64,000 bases of DNA from Gammaproteobacteria bacterium (GTDB lineage: Bacteria; Pseudomonadota; Gammaproteobacteria; Ga0077536), in contig JACKNG010000003.1 of the NCBI GenBank assembly GCA_024235015.1, positions 496,001 to 560,000 of the forward strand, in the 5' to 3' direction. The translations under genes and the position numbers were made by a program. The notes under the pieces are model-generated. The model worked only from the letters and a program-made list of their open reading frames with translations. It was not told the origin of the DNA and made no database searches. Below are positions 1-8,979 of this stretch, piece by piece. Position 1 is the stretch's first letter. Each line of letters opens with the position of its first letter.

Positions 1-1107
1 CGCGCCCGGGTCGTCGCCGAGGCGGCAACCGAAGTGATCGGCCCACTTGCCCTGGACCTTGCCGCATTCCATGTGGCAGGAAGCCGAGTCGCAGTTGTAT
101 TCGTAGACCTTCAGGCCGCGCGCGGTGAGCGCGAAGTCGAAGCGCCCGGTGATCATCTGGTTGTGGCGGTTGGCCCAGGACTGGCGGATCTTCGGCCACA
201 GCGCGCGCGGGATACGGAACTTCGCCAGCAGGGCGTCGTCGCGCAGCACGTAGTCGGTGCCGTGCATGAACAACACGTGCAACTGGTTGGTCGCCTTCTC
301 GAGTTCGTCGTGCACGGTCTGCGAGACGCAGAAGAAGCGATGCTGGTCCTGCCCGGCGCCGGACATCAGGTGTCCGCGCATCATCTCGACGTAGGCGGCC
401 TCGTCGGGGTTGGCGACGTTGAGCCAGGCGCGACTGGCCTGGCCACGGTCCTCGACTTCGCGTGCGACCAGGTGGAACAAGCCGGGGTCGGGTTCATCGA
501 CCGGTTCGGCATCGGTATCGTCGTCGGTCTGCATGACCCAGCCGAGGATGGTGGCATCGCCGAACGAGCATTCCAGCCAGAACTCCCCGCTCGGCATGAC
601 GCTGGCGCGCACCTCGCGCGAGTAGTCCTGGCCCGGCGCCCATACCAGGTGATCGACGTTCTGCTCGCAGAAGCGTACGCGGTCGGGCAGCACCTCGGTG
701 ACGATGGCGACGTGGCCGGTGCGCTCGAACTCGCCGCCCTCGTCCCATACCAGCAGGCAGCCGGGCAACGGGTGGCGCCGCGAACCGTTGCGGAAGGCGC
801 GCATGGGCCGGCGCGTACCGCGGCGCACGTCGCGCAGCGAGGTCAGTTCGAACAGCTCGTAGGCCATGCCGACTTCATCGAAGATGCAGCCGGTGTTGAG
901 ATAGAGCCAGCGCCGCGCGAACTCCACGCACTGCCACTTGTAGCCCATGTAGATGCCGTCCACGTAGCTGCGGTAGCTGTGGCGATCGGGCAGCTCGGCG
1001 TCGTCGGCCGATTCGTAGTGCGAGGAATAACAGGGGACCCCGCCCGGCGCGACGCCGAGCAGGGTGCCGAACCTGGCCGGGCCAGGCGGTGCGATGGGTT
1101 CCGACAT
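1..1107 (-). CDS. gss: Bifunctional glutathionylspermidine amidase/synthetase, 3' end missing
   Basis: Makes and hydrolyses glutathionylspermidine in the cytoplasm: an N-terminal CHAP-type Cys amidase plus a C-terminal ATP-grasp synthetase. I translated 369 codons from the ATG at 1107 to the left window edge with no stop. The N-terminus has the Gss pattern GTLLGVAPGGVPCYSSHY and the amidase nucleophile motif KWQCVEFARRWL, then GHVAIVTEV with the active His. The synthetase domain starts around residue 200 and shows ITGRFDF and the conserved KVYEYNCDSASCH stretch before the edge cuts it. The order and motifs match E. coli Gss, so identity is confident; the ATP-binding half cannot be assessed. 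It is divergent from the lipoprotein gene at 1342. Confidence 0.93.
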   Translation of the reverse strand, partial: MSEPIAPPGPARFGTLLGVAPGGVPCYSSHYESADDAELPDRHSYRSYVDGIYMGYKWQCVEFARRWLYLNTGCIFDEVGMAYELFELTSLRDVRRGTRRPMRAFRNGSRRHPLPGCLLVWDEGGEFERTGHVAIVTEVLPDRVRFCEQNVDHLVWAPGQDYSREVRASVMPSGEFWLECSFGDATILGWVMQTDDDTDAEPVDEPDPGLFHLVAREVEDRGQASRAWLNVANPDEAAYVEMMRGHLMSGAGQDQHRFFCVSQTVHDELEKATNQLHVLFMHGTDYVLRDDALLAKFRIPRALWPKIRQSWANRHNQMITGRFDFALTARGLKVYEYNCDSASCHMECGKVQGKWADHFGCRLGDDPGA

Positions 1108-1341
1108 GCGGGCTGGGAAACTCGTGCGAGCCTCACTGGCAGGGAGCAGTGCCGGGGCGGCCGCGAGCGCGGCCCGGTGACCCGGCGCCGCGCGAGTTTA
1201 CGCCGACGCCGGCGTGACGCAAGTACCGCCGTCGCGCGGTCGCGATGGTGTTGCAGGGGCGCTGTCCGCTAGAGTGCCGCAACGTCGCCGGTCGGCGCCG
1301 CGCCGCCCGCGCCCACCCAGCAACAGGGAGTGCCCGAACCC

Positions 1342-1761
1342 ATGCCCCGCAAGACCTTCGCCCTGGCCCTGGCCTGCTGCGCCCTGGCCGGCTGTGCCAG
1401 TAATCGCCCGGTCGTCTATCCCAACGCCCATGCCCGGAGCGTCGGCCAGGCCCGCATCGAGGCCGACATCGCCGACTGCGAGCGCCTCGCACGCGCGGCC
1501 GGCGCTTCGCCGCAGGGCGGCCAGGCCGCCGACGCCGCCCGCGATACCGTCAAGGGCGGCGCCCTGGGTGCGGCGACCGGCGCGGTCGGCGGTGCCATCG
1601 CCGGCAGCGCCGGACGCGGCGCCGCCATCGGCGCGGCGTCGGGCGCCACGGCCGGCCTGCTCAACCGTCTGTTCACCGGCGGCACGCCCAACCCGGCCTA
1701 CCGCAACTTCGTCCAGCGCTGCCTGGGCGAGCGCGGCTACGACATCAGCGGCTGGAACTGA
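1342..1761 (+). CDS. Glycine-zipper lipoprotein
   Basis: Small exported lipoprotein of 139 residues, probably in the outer membrane. The N-terminus MPRKTFALALACCALAGCAS is a lipoprotein signal with lipobox LAGC, giving Cys18 as the lipidated residue. The middle (about residues 60-105) is a run of Gly/Ala with GxxxG spacing (GGALGAATGAVGGAIAG), the glycine-zipper pattern seen in several small envelope proteins. A GTG at 1330 is in frame but lies on the AGGGAG ribosome site; the ATG at 1342 leaves a proper gap and starts the signal peptide directly. The specific function is unknown; glycine-zipper proteins are usually envelope-associated. Confidence 0.75.
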   Translation: MPRKTFALALACCALAGCASNRPVVYPNAHARSVGQARIEADIADCERLARAAGASPQGGQAADAARDTVKGGALGAATGAVGGAIAGSAGRGAAIGAASGATAGLLNRLFTGGTPNPAYRNFVQRCLGERGYDISGWN

Positions 1762-1974
1762 ACCGGCGCGGTGCCCGGTCCGCGTCATAGGCCTTCCGCG
1801 GCCACAGGTTCGGATCATTGCTATCGATCGGGGAAGCGACGCCTGGCTTCCCAAGCGTCCCCACTGCGCGGTTCGGAGATCGCTACGAATGTTTTCAGTC
1901 GTCCGGTATGCAGCCCGACCGCCGATCGCTAGACTCGTGGTGACCGACCCCACGCCCCAATCGAGAGCTTGCCC

Positions 1975-2640
1975 ATGGAACACGCTAACCCTCGTCGGAT
2001 GACATTAGGCCTGGCCGCGATACTCGCCGCCGCGCTCTTCGCATCGTCCAGTCACGCAGCCTTGATCACATTCGACACCCTCGTCAGTGGCCAAACCAGC
2101 TTCGGCTACGACGGCGACGGCGATGCCATCAACGACGTGATTTTCTCGACCGCGGACCCGTTCGGATTCAACACCGCGGGCCCCGGCCCGAACATGTCCT
2201 TCATTGACGAACCGGGCATCGAAGGAACCTCCCTGCTGAACCCGGATTTACGTGTCGATTTCCTGAACGGCGCAGTGAACACGCTGTCGTTCGGTTTCGC
2301 CGTCAACGCGTCGTTCGAAGCCCCGGCCAATGGCGTCACATTCTCGGTGTTCAATGCGGCCAACCAGTTGCTGGGCTCGCAAAGCGTGCAGGCCCTGTTC
2401 ACCGCGACGGGCTCCGGCACGAGCAACTTTCCGGAGGGCCGCGTGACCCTCAGTTTCGCCGGTGTCGCGAGCTACGCGTTATTCGACTTCGTCTCACCAT
2501 CGCGCTACATCGTGGACAACTTCGAGGGCACGTTCGGTAGCACAGAAGACATCACGCCCACAGTACCCGAACCCATGAGCCTCGCCCTCGCCATACTCGG
2601 TATCGCCACCACGTGGCGTAGCCGTCGCTGGCGCCGCTGA
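1975..2640 (+). CDS. PEP-CTERM sorting domain exported protein
   Basis: Exported protein of 221 residues. It has an N-terminal signal peptide (about residues 1-28, hydrophobic run LGLAAILAAALFASSSHA), a Ser/Thr/Asn-rich beta-type body, and a C-terminal PEP-CTERM sorting signal: VPEP, then a short hydrophobic segment (LALAILGIATTW), then an Arg cluster ending RRWRR. Such tails are known substrates of exosortase/EpsH systems in biofilm-forming Gram-negatives. I chose the ATG at 1975 because an upstream in-frame TTG at 1969 adds only two residues. The body matches no function I can name. Two further PEP-CTERM-type proteins lie in the window (23611 and 49267); no exosortase gene does. Confidence 0.8.
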   Translation: MEHANPRRMTLGLAAILAAALFASSSHAALITFDTLVSGQTSFGYDGDGDAINDVIFSTADPFGFNTAGPGPNMSFIDEPGIEGTSLLNPDLRVDFLNGAVNTLSFGFAVNASFEAPANGVTFSVFNAANQLLGSQSVQALFTATGSGTSNFPEGRVTLSFAGVASYALFDFVSPSRYIVDNFEGTFGSTEDITPTVPEPMSLALAILGIATTWRSRRWRR

Positions 2641-2703
2641 GCCGCGCTGGCAAACTGCAAGAGCCGGGCACGTTCATCCTAACCTTACCGGCACTGGCCG
2701 CCC

Positions 2704-2729
2704 GGTAGCGCCCACCACCGGGCGCTACC
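2704..2729. terminator. Perfect 10-bp stem-loop, probable terminator
   Basis: GGTAGCGCCC pairs perfectly with GGGCGCTACC around a 6-nt loop. It lies between the convergent ends of the PEP-CTERM gene (ends 2640) and the GH114 gene (ends 2837). There is no clear T-tract, so it could act bidirectionally or only stabilise transcripts. Confidence 0.5.
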
Positions 2730-2836
2730 CCTCGAGCATCCAGGCGGAACCATTTGCGGTCGAGGTGGCACTGGCCAGCCGCCGCGGCTTGCGGAATTCC
2801 AGTCGAACGCTCAGAGACTGGGACCGTACGCGACGC

Positions 2837-3829
2837 TCAACGTGCCGCCCGCGCGCAGCGTGGCGGCGGCGCCGCGGTGCCGAGCCCGGTGAGGGCGCGA
2901 TCGGCGAACAGCAACAGGTGACCGCGGGCGGCAGCCGCACTGCGCGCGCGTTCGCGTAGCGCCGCGTCGGCCGCGTACTCGACCACGAAGACGGGTTTGC
3001 CGGCATCGATCAGCGGCTTCAGATCGCTTTCGACCGTCGCCGTGTGGGTCGCTGCCTGCGGTTCGTCACCGAGGGTGTAGAGGTCCTCGACCGCGATGCC
3101 GTCGACGGCCGCCGCGTACTCGGGGAACGCGAGCAAGGCGGAACCGTTCTGCGGTACCACCACGAAGCCCGGGCGGCGCCGGCGCGCGTGGGCAGCGATG
3201 GCCACGACCCAGCGCACCATGTCCTCGCGGTAGCTGCGCCCGGTCTCGGGGTTGATGCGCAGGGCCTGCCAGGTGTCGCTGACCGGGTCTTGCTCGAAGT
3301 ACTGGAAGGCATCGACGATGTCGAGGTAGACGCCGTCGAACTCCTGCTCGAGCAGGTCGTCGAGATCGGCCAGCACGAGCTGCTGCCAGCGCTCGTCCCA
3401 GTAGCGCACCTTGTAGTTGCCGGGCCAGTCGGGATTGGGGGCGACGATGAAATCGGGGGTCGCCGCGCTCGGCCTGCCGGCGCCGTCGAAACGCCAGCCG
3501 GCCTGCCAGTACGGGCGGTAGTCCTCGGCCTCGCCGATGGAGAGATAGGACACGACGCTGCGGCCGGGCGCGGCATAGCGCATCGATTCCAGCTCGGGAA
3601 TGCTCCAGCGCGCATCGCCGCCGCCGTAGGCGCGGTCGAGCACGAGCACGTCGCGCCCCGATCTCGCCAGCAGGTCGACCGCGGCGAGCCGGTTGGGTGA
3701 CAACCGGTCGGCCTGCAGCACGTAGCCGATGCTGCACGGCGGGCTCGCCGCCCACGGTGCGATGTCACCGCCGTCGGCGCCGGCCAGTGGACTGACCAGG
3801 ACGAGCAGCAACGCCGGCAGGCGCGCCAA
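2837..3829 (-). CDS. Stand-alone secreted GH114 (endo-alpha-1,4-polygalactosaminidase-like) hydrolase; missing PelA hydrolase module
   Basis: About 330 residues: a short signal peptide (ARLPALLLVLVSPLAGA) and one GH114/TM1410-type (beta/alpha)8 domain. Visible family motifs are VVSYLSIGEAEDYRPYW, NYKVRYWDERW and the acidic strand FDGVYLDIVDAFQYF. In Pseudomonas this domain is the N-terminal hydrolase of PelA, which cuts the GalN-rich Pel polymer; here the pelA product at 16363 lacks it, so this protein probably supplies the activity in trans. The start is uncertain: no ATG precedes the signal peptide in frame after the divergent regulator gene, so TTG at 3829 (or CTG at 3838) is proposed. Only about 30 bp separate it from the start of the response regulator gene. 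Confidence 0.82.
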   Translation of the reverse strand: MARLPALLLVLVSPLAGADGGDIAPWAASPPCSIGYVLQADRLSPNRLAAVDLLARSGRDVLVLDRAYGGGDARWSIPELESMRYAAPGRSVVSYLSIGEAEDYRPYWQAGWRFDGAGRPSAATPDFIVAPNPDWPGNYKVRYWDERWQQLVLADLDDLLEQEFDGVYLDIVDAFQYFEQDPVSDTWQALRINPETGRSYREDMVRWVVAIAAHARRRRPGFVVVPQNGSALLAFPEYAAAVDGIAVEDLYTLGDEPQAATHTATVESDLKPLIDAGKPVFVVEYAADAALRERARSAAAARGHLLLFADRALTGLGTAAPPPRCARAAR

Positions 3830-3859
3830 GCCGCGCAGTGCACGGTAGACTACGCGCCC

Positions 3860-4261
3860 ATGACACCTCCGCCGCTCAAGAAAATCCTTCACGTCGACGA
3901 CTCCGACGACATTCGCGAACTGGTCCGCCACGGTCTCGAACGCGACGACAAGTACACCCTGATGTTCTGTGCCTCGACCGACGAGGCGATCGATCGCGCG
4001 CCGACCTTCGGTCCCGACCTGCTCCTGCTCGATTCCATCATGCCGGACATCTCCGGCGTCGGCCTGTACGAGAAGATCCGCGCACAGCCGGGGCTCGAAA
4101 ACACCCCGGTGATCTTCCTCACCACGCAGGCCGAGACGCTCGATTTCACTTCCTTCCTGCGCGTCGGCGCCATCGACGTCATCGGCAAGCCCTTCGACGT
4201 CAACACCCTGGCCGACACCATCGACGAAATCTGGCGCGAGCACTGGGCGCGGCAGGCCTAG
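3860..4261 (+). CDS. Single-domain response regulator (CheY-like receiver)
   Basis: Stand-alone receiver domain of 133 residues with no output domain. Asp13/Asp14 form the acidic pocket (VDDSDD), Asp58 in LLLLDSIMPD is the phosphoacceptor, Thr88/89 (FLTT) and Lys110 (IGKPFD) complete the active site. Such proteins act by protein-protein contact or as phosphorelay intermediates. No kinase adjoins it. It sits between the GH114 gene and the last genes of the pel locus and is divergent from the former, so a role in Pel output control is plausible but unproven. ATG at 3860. Confidence 0.88.
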   Translation: MTPPPLKKILHVDDSDDIRELVRHGLERDDKYTLMFCASTDEAIDRAPTFGPDLLLLDSIMPDISGVGLYEKIRAQPGLENTPVIFLTTQAETLDFTSFLRVGAIDVIGKPFDVNTLADTIDEIWREHWARQA

Positions 4262-4328
4262 CCCGCGGCGGGGCGGTGGCCGCCGGCACTTGCCGCAGAT
4301 CTCGCCAGCGCGGGTCCATCGCATCTCG

Positions 4329-4718
4329 TCACTCGGCGCCGCCAGGCGCAGAATCGCCTCCGATCGCACCGCCGCGGTGGGGGCGGATGGTGCCCATGCA
4401 GGTCACGCGGAACTTGGCCGGGACCGGCCCGCGCCTGACCCGGATCATCTCGGTATCGAGGGGACAGGTCACGATGCTGCGCACGTATTTGCAGGTGTAG
4501 CGCAGGATGCCGGTGTCACTGGGCAGGACCACCTCCTCGCGCTTGGCGGCCGGATAGAGCTTCTTCGATCCGCTGGCCTGGAGGTAGACGTCGCCGTGGG
4601 CACAGGTGAACTCCCGCTTACCGAGTTCGGTGAGTCCCACCACGGAAAACGGCACGAGCGCCATTAAACCGCCGAGTAACGCCACGCGCCAACCACGGTT
4701 CACGTTCCGGTCGGGCAT
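4329..4718 (-). CDS. Hypothetical membrane-anchored protein
   Basis: Predicted 129 residues, family not recognised. Residues about 11-31 form one hydrophobic segment (VALLGGLMALVPFSVVGL), so the N-terminus is probably a signal anchor with the rest periplasmic. The body has four Cys, including FTCAHGD, YTCKYV and VTCPLD, suggesting disulfides. The ATG at 4718 is preferred over one 11 codons upstream because GGGAG lies 8 nt before it. It is on the pel strand but 219 bp beyond pelG, so it may be an independent unit. It ends 67 bp from the convergent response regulator gene. Confidence 0.6.
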   Translation of the reverse strand: MPDRNVNRGWRVALLGGLMALVPFSVVGLTELGKREFTCAHGDVYLQASGSKKLYPAAKREEVVLPSDTGILRYTCKYVRSIVTCPLDTEMIRVRRGPVPAKFRVTCMGTIRPHRGGAIGGDSAPGGAE

Positions 4719-4937
4719 GCGTGGTCTCCCGGCCTCATCCGAATACTGCATGGTTGCCCCAACGCGCTAGAAACACGCGGGGACAGTATAGGAATATCCG
4801 GCGCCGCGCGATGCGGCGCATATACCTGCACCGTACGCAGCGCTCATCGCGCAGCGCAAGCGGCGCCCCGACGCGCGATGCCGCGACACCCGTGGCTGGG
4901 CATCGTCGTCCCTCCTCCCCGGCTTCACCGGCCCGCC

Positions 4938-6320
4938 TCAACCACGGATCGACGCGTTGTGCCGCACGAAGGTCTGGTACGGCAGGTCGGCGAGGAAACG
5001 CGCGGTCACCGCGTAGGCGACGATGAAGGTCAGCAGGCAGGCGAGAAAGAAACCGTAGCCGTAGTAGGCGAAGCCGAACTGCAGGCTGGCCCAGGCGAAG
5101 GCCGCATTGGCGGCGAGGAAGAAGGCCTGGATGATCACCACCGGCGCGCGGAAGTCGAAGTAGGCCAGCACGATCAACAGCATCAGTATCAGCACCTGGA
5201 ACAGCGAACCGAGCACGCCGAGACGGAAGATGCCGAGCTGCAGGAAATCGATGCCGAAGATCTCGAAGATCTGCGGCGCGAGCAGGATGATGGCCAGGCT
5301 CACCGTACCCTGGATGACCATCATGTTGCGCACGCCGTCGACCAGGGTGCGTACCAGCAGGCGATGGTTGGCGCGGATGTGCTCGAGGTTGGCGTGGCGC
5401 TGCAATTCGCGGAAGAAGTGGATGTATGCCTCGTAGAAACGCGTCTCCACGATCATCATGAAGATCGCCATCGACGGCGTGATGGTGAGGTAGGCGAGGA
5501 ACATCGCGCTGTCGTACTGCGGAAAGGTGACCAGCCCGCTGGCCGGATGCACGGCCTCGGGCGCCGTCCACATCACGAACTTGTCGACCCAGATGGCGGC
5601 GTTGTAGGCGAAGCCGGACAGGGCCAGCAGCCAGTAGGGTCGGAACGCCGGCAGGAAGGCGAACGGGCGCGTCACGGCGTAGGGATACTCGGCCAGGATC
5701 TTGGCCAGCAGCATGCTCACCGTCACCACCAGCCCGAGGGTGAAGGCGAGCAGCAGGCCCGCCGCGGTCGGCGCGTTGGCCATCGCGATGCCGGTCCCCA
5801 GCGCCGTGCCCATGCCGAACAGGAAGGCATGGGTGATGCTGCGGTAGTCCTTGAGCGCCGAGAGAAAGATCGAGACCAGCCACATGCAGCCGATGGCGAC
5901 GAGGTTGATCACCGCCAGGGTCGCCACGGCCGGGGCGAGATCGGCAAAGCCGAAATACAGCGCGATGGCGAACGGCACCTGGGTGAGCAGCACGACCGCG
6001 GTCGCACCGACCAGCATGGAGGGAGCGGCGCGCACGTCGGCGGCGTAGATGGCATCGGCCAGCACCCGGGTCAGCACGATCAGCAACGGCCCGCTCAACA
6101 CCAGCGAGAAAGCGAAGTTGTAGATGATGACGGTGCGGAACTCTTCCAGCGCGGCGCGGTTGCCGCTGCCGGCGGCGTAGACCGACAGCCCGCCGAGCGC
6201 CAGTACGGTGAACAGCCACGGCCCGTTCGAGGCCATGGCGGAATGGGCGAAGCCCTGCAGGATGCCGAGCAGGTCGTCCTTGCGCGTCAGCTTGCGCAGG
6301 ACGAAACCGATCCCGGCCAT
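4938..6320 (-). CDS. pelG: PelG, inner-membrane Pel export/polymerisation subunit
   Basis: Polytopic inner-membrane protein of 460 residues, close to the usual PelG length, with about a dozen hydrophobic helices throughout. It starts MAGIGFVLRKLTRKDDLLG, the typical PelG N-terminus, and includes GPWLFTVLALGG and NAAIWVDKFVMW. Known role: with PelD, PelE and PelF it forms the inner-membrane Pel synthase/transport complex. The start ATG shares one base with the pelF stop (TGATG), indicating translational coupling. Last gene of the contiguous pel operon. Confidence 0.93.
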   Translation of the reverse strand: MAGIGFVLRKLTRKDDLLGILQGFAHSAMASNGPWLFTVLALGGLSVYAAGSGNRAALEEFRTVIIYNFAFSLVLSGPLLIVLTRVLADAIYAADVRAAPSMLVGATAVVLLTQVPFAIALYFGFADLAPAVATLAVINLVAIGCMWLVSIFLSALKDYRSITHAFLFGMGTALGTGIAMANAPTAAGLLLAFTLGLVVTVSMLLAKILAEYPYAVTRPFAFLPAFRPYWLLALSGFAYNAAIWVDKFVMWTAPEAVHPASGLVTFPQYDSAMFLAYLTITPSMAIFMMIVETRFYEAYIHFFRELQRHANLEHIRANHRLLVRTLVDGVRNMMVIQGTVSLAIILLAPQIFEIFGIDFLQLGIFRLGVLGSLFQVLILMLLIVLAYFDFRAPVVIIQAFFLAANAAFAWASLQFGFAYYGYGFFLACLLTFIVAYAVTARFLADLPYQTFVRHNASIRG

Positions 6321-7846
6321 CAGGCCACCGCCTCGTCGCGCGGCGCCGCCCCAGCCGCGTCGGGCATCTCGATGTAGCGCGCGTAGCGTTCGCCGTAGGC
6401 GACCATGACGTCGCGCTCCTGGTAGTAGCAGCGCACGCGTTCGCGGATCGCGGCACTGGCCTCGGCATACCACTCGGCGTCGAGCAGCAGGCGCGCCACC
6501 GCCTGCGCCGTGGCCTCGGGGTCGGACAGGCGCACCACCGCGCCGGCCGCACCCAGCGGCGGCGACTCGTCGCTGCGTCCGAACAGGATTTCCCGGCACG
6601 AACCGACGTCGGTCGCCACCGAGGGAATGCCGACCGCCCCGGCCTCGAGCAGGACCAGCGGCTGGGCTTCGCTGATCGAGGTCAGCACGATGACGTCGAT
6701 GCCGCCGAGGTAGTCGTCGAGCCGCACGCGCCCGGTGAAACTCACGCTATCGCCGAGGCCGAGATGCTCGACCATCGCCACGCATTCCTCGTAGTACTCC
6801 TCGTCCTCCTCGGTCGGCCCCATCACCAGCGCGCGCAGCTCCGGCACCGACTCGCGCAGGCGTGCGACCGCGCGGAGGTAGGACTTGACGTCCTTGATCG
6901 GCACCACGCGCCCGATCAGGGCGATGGTCGGTGCGCGGCCCTCGCGCGAATGGGTGAGTGCCGAGAAACGCGGGAAGTCGATGCCGTTCGGTACCACGGC
7001 GAGCTTGGCCGGGTCGGCGCCGTCGGCGATCTGGAAGGCCTGGTTGCCCTCGTAGAGGGTGATGATCTCGTCGCAGGCGTCGTAGCAGGCGCGTGAATAA
7101 CCTTCGAAGGCGGCGATCCAGAAGTCCTTCAGATCGAGCGCCGGGCGATCGATGCCGAGCCCCACCAGGGGCAGCTCGAACAGCCAGTCGGCCATCGCGA
7201 TCTCGATGCGCCGCTCGTTGGTGTAGATGCCATGCTCGGTGACGATGGCCGGGCGTCCGGTCTCGATGCGCGCCCGCGCGGCGAACAGGCCGGCGTAACC
7301 CGTCGACACCGTGTGATAGACCCGCGCCCGCGGCATCGGCGCCACGATCAGGCTGAACAGCCCGCCCATCAATGCCCGCCATGACCAGAAGTAATCGAGG
7401 AAGGAGGTCTCGTGGTAGGTGTCGCTGTACATGTCGACGAGGAGCTGCCAGGCCTCGCGCGAATCGAGCAGCACGTCCTGGCCGAGCTCGTGGCGGCGCG
7501 GACCGATGATGTCGATGATGCGCGCCAGCGCCTGCGCCCCGCCACCCTGGACGAGATCCTCGATCGGGGCCCGCAGGCTGGTCAGCAGGCGGCGCTGGCC
7601 ACGTACGCGGCGGCGGCCGCGCGCCAGCCGCTGCAGCGTCACCGGGGTCACCGCGACGACGTTGTCGGGCAGCTCGTAGCGGTGCACGAGGTCGGCGCCG
7701 GGCGGCATCAGGGTGAGGATGTGGAACGACAGCCCCGGCAGGCCGCGGATCAGATCGTGGGTCCAGGTCGACACGCCGCCGGCGACGTAGGGATAGGTGC
7801 CCTCCAGCACCAGGCAGACGTCGGCGCTGTGCGCCGCCCGGTTCAC
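6320..7846 (-). CDS. pelF: PelF, cytoplasmic GT4 glycosyltransferase of Pel synthesis
   Basis: Predicted 508 residues, as expected for PelF. It polymerises Pel from a UDP-sugar at the inner membrane. N-terminal CLVLEGTYPYVAGGVSTWTH is the PelF signature; the C-terminal GT-B half shows IALIGRVVPIKDVKSY, FTGRVRLDDYL and the donor-binding SEAQPLVLLEAGAVG (an E-x7-E motif). I chose GTG at 7846: a perfect AGGAGG sits 7 nt upstream, it overlaps the pelE stop (GTGA), and the upstream in-frame ATG would lengthen the protein with low-complexity sequence. Confidence 0.94.
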   Translation of the reverse strand: MNRAAHSADVCLVLEGTYPYVAGGVSTWTHDLIRGLPGLSFHILTLMPPGADLVHRYELPDNVVAVTPVTLQRLARGRRRVRGQRRLLTSLRAPIEDLVQGGGAQALARIIDIIGPRRHELGQDVLLDSREAWQLLVDMYSDTYHETSFLDYFWSWRALMGGLFSLIVAPMPRARVYHTVSTGYAGLFAARARIETGRPAIVTEHGIYTNERRIEIAMADWLFELPLVGLGIDRPALDLKDFWIAAFEGYSRACYDACDEIITLYEGNQAFQIADGADPAKLAVVPNGIDFPRFSALTHSREGRAPTIALIGRVVPIKDVKSYLRAVARLRESVPELRALVMGPTEEDEEYYEECVAMVEHLGLGDSVSFTGRVRLDDYLGGIDVIVLTSISEAQPLVLLEAGAVGIPSVATDVGSCREILFGRSDESPPLGAAGAVVRLSDPEATAQAVARLLLDAEWYAEASAAIRERVRCYYQERDVMVAYGERYARYIEMPDAAGAAPRDEAVA

Positions 7847-8979
7847 GCCCCCGCCTCCTGGCCGCGGCGCGGCGCGAGGCCGGCCCACATCCGCGCGCTG
7901 TCACTGAGCACGTCGCGCGCGGCGCGACCCTGTGCACCGCGTGCCATTTCCTGGGCCAGCGCGCGCACCGCGTCGAAGTCGCCGCGGCGGTAGTGCGCCT
8001 CGAGCAGCCAGTTGTCGATGCTCGGATGGACGCCGTGACGCTCGCGCGTGGCGAGCAGCCAGTCGCGCGCCGCGTCGACCTCGCCGGCGCGCAGCAGCAG
8101 GCGGCCGACGGCGACGCGCGAATAGAGGTCGTCCGGTTCGTCGTCGAGGTAGCGGCGGTAAGTCTCGATGGCGCGCGTGCGTACGCGCTGCGTGCGGTCG
8201 CCATCGAGCAGGCCGGAGAAGGCATAGCGATCGAGGTGGCGGGCGAGTTCGAGCAGGTGCTTCGGCGCGGGATCGCGCGCGATACGCTTGTCCAGCGTCA
8301 TCACGCGGTCGGCGAACTGGCTCTCGAGGTTGGTGATGGCCGTCGCCGCCTGGATGCGCACCGAGTTGTCGGTGTCTTCCAGCGCGCGCTTGAGTACCGG
8401 CGCGAACGGTGGTTCGAAGTGGCGGCTCATCATGCTGATGGCGAGCTGCTTCTGTTCGCGGCTGCCGTAGTTGATGACGTCGGCGAAGGGGATCACCGGC
8501 GACTTCGACTCGCGTTGCCGCACCGTCAGCATCAGCTCGTCGTAGATGCGTTCGTAGATGCGCCGGCCGCGCTCGGGAAAGAGTTCCTTGTACCAGTCCT
8601 CGAATGGCCGCGAGCTGCGCAGGTGACGCACGTAGAGCACGAACGCGAGCCCCGTGCTGGCGCTGCCGAGCGGCCCGAACAGCGCGGTCGCGAAGGCCAG
8701 GTACCAGGCCCAGAAGATGCGCGCCGCGTTGCGCCGCCGGAACTCGCTCACGCGCAGGCCGGGCTCCGCGCGGTCGGCATGCAGGCGGTCCTGGAAGCGA
8801 TGGGTGTAGAGCGCGGCGTAGGTCGTGCACGCGCCGACGGTCAGCAGGTGGATGACCAGGGCGTCCTGCCACACCGGCCGGGCCTGGACGAACTCCAGCA
8901 CGGCCGGCAGGTCGGCGATGGTGGCGACCGCGCACATGCCGACGAAGGCGCTGTTCCAGGCCAGGTCGATGCGCGTCAT
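7843..8979 (-). CDS. pelE: PelE, inner-membrane TPR protein of the Pel complex
   Basis: Predicted 378 residues. The N-terminal ~110 residues hold several hydrophobic segments (SAFVGMCAVATIADL, ALVIHLLTVGACTTY, IFWAWYLAFATALFGPLG); the C-terminal half is helical repeat/TPR-like (IRIQAATAITNL-type and YSRVAVGRLLLRAGEVDAA). This layout is that of PelE, which anchors PelF to the membrane with PelD and PelG. It is somewhat longer than the Pseudomonas protein. ATG at 8979 overlaps the pelD stop (ATGA), and its own stop overlaps the pelF GTG. Confidence 0.9.
   Translation of the reverse strand: MTRIDLAWNSAFVGMCAVATIADLPAVLEFVQARPVWQDALVIHLLTVGACTTYAALYTHRFQDRLHADRAEPGLRVSEFRRRNAARIFWAWYLAFATALFGPLGSASTGLAFVLYVRHLRSSRPFEDWYKELFPERGRRIYERIYDELMLTVRQRESKSPVIPFADVINYGSREQKQLAISMMSRHFEPPFAPVLKRALEDTDNSVRIQAATAITNLESQFADRVMTLDKRIARDPAPKHLLELARHLDRYAFSGLLDGDRTQRVRTRAIETYRRYLDDEPDDLYSRVAVGRLLLRAGEVDAARDWLLATRERHGVHPSIDNWLLEAHYRRGDFDAVRALAQEMARGAQGRAARDVLSDSARMWAGLAPRRGQEAGA

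Noticed and set aside
34..1272. Long plus-strand open frame at the left edge
   Set aside because: The minus strand encodes Gss with clear catalytic motifs over the same bases; the plus frame shows only antisense-type composition.
2837..4369. Longer version of the GH114 gene starting at ATG 4369
   Set aside because: Its first ~180 codons are antisense to the response regulator gene, whose active-site residues are intact; the signal peptide marks the true start near 3829.
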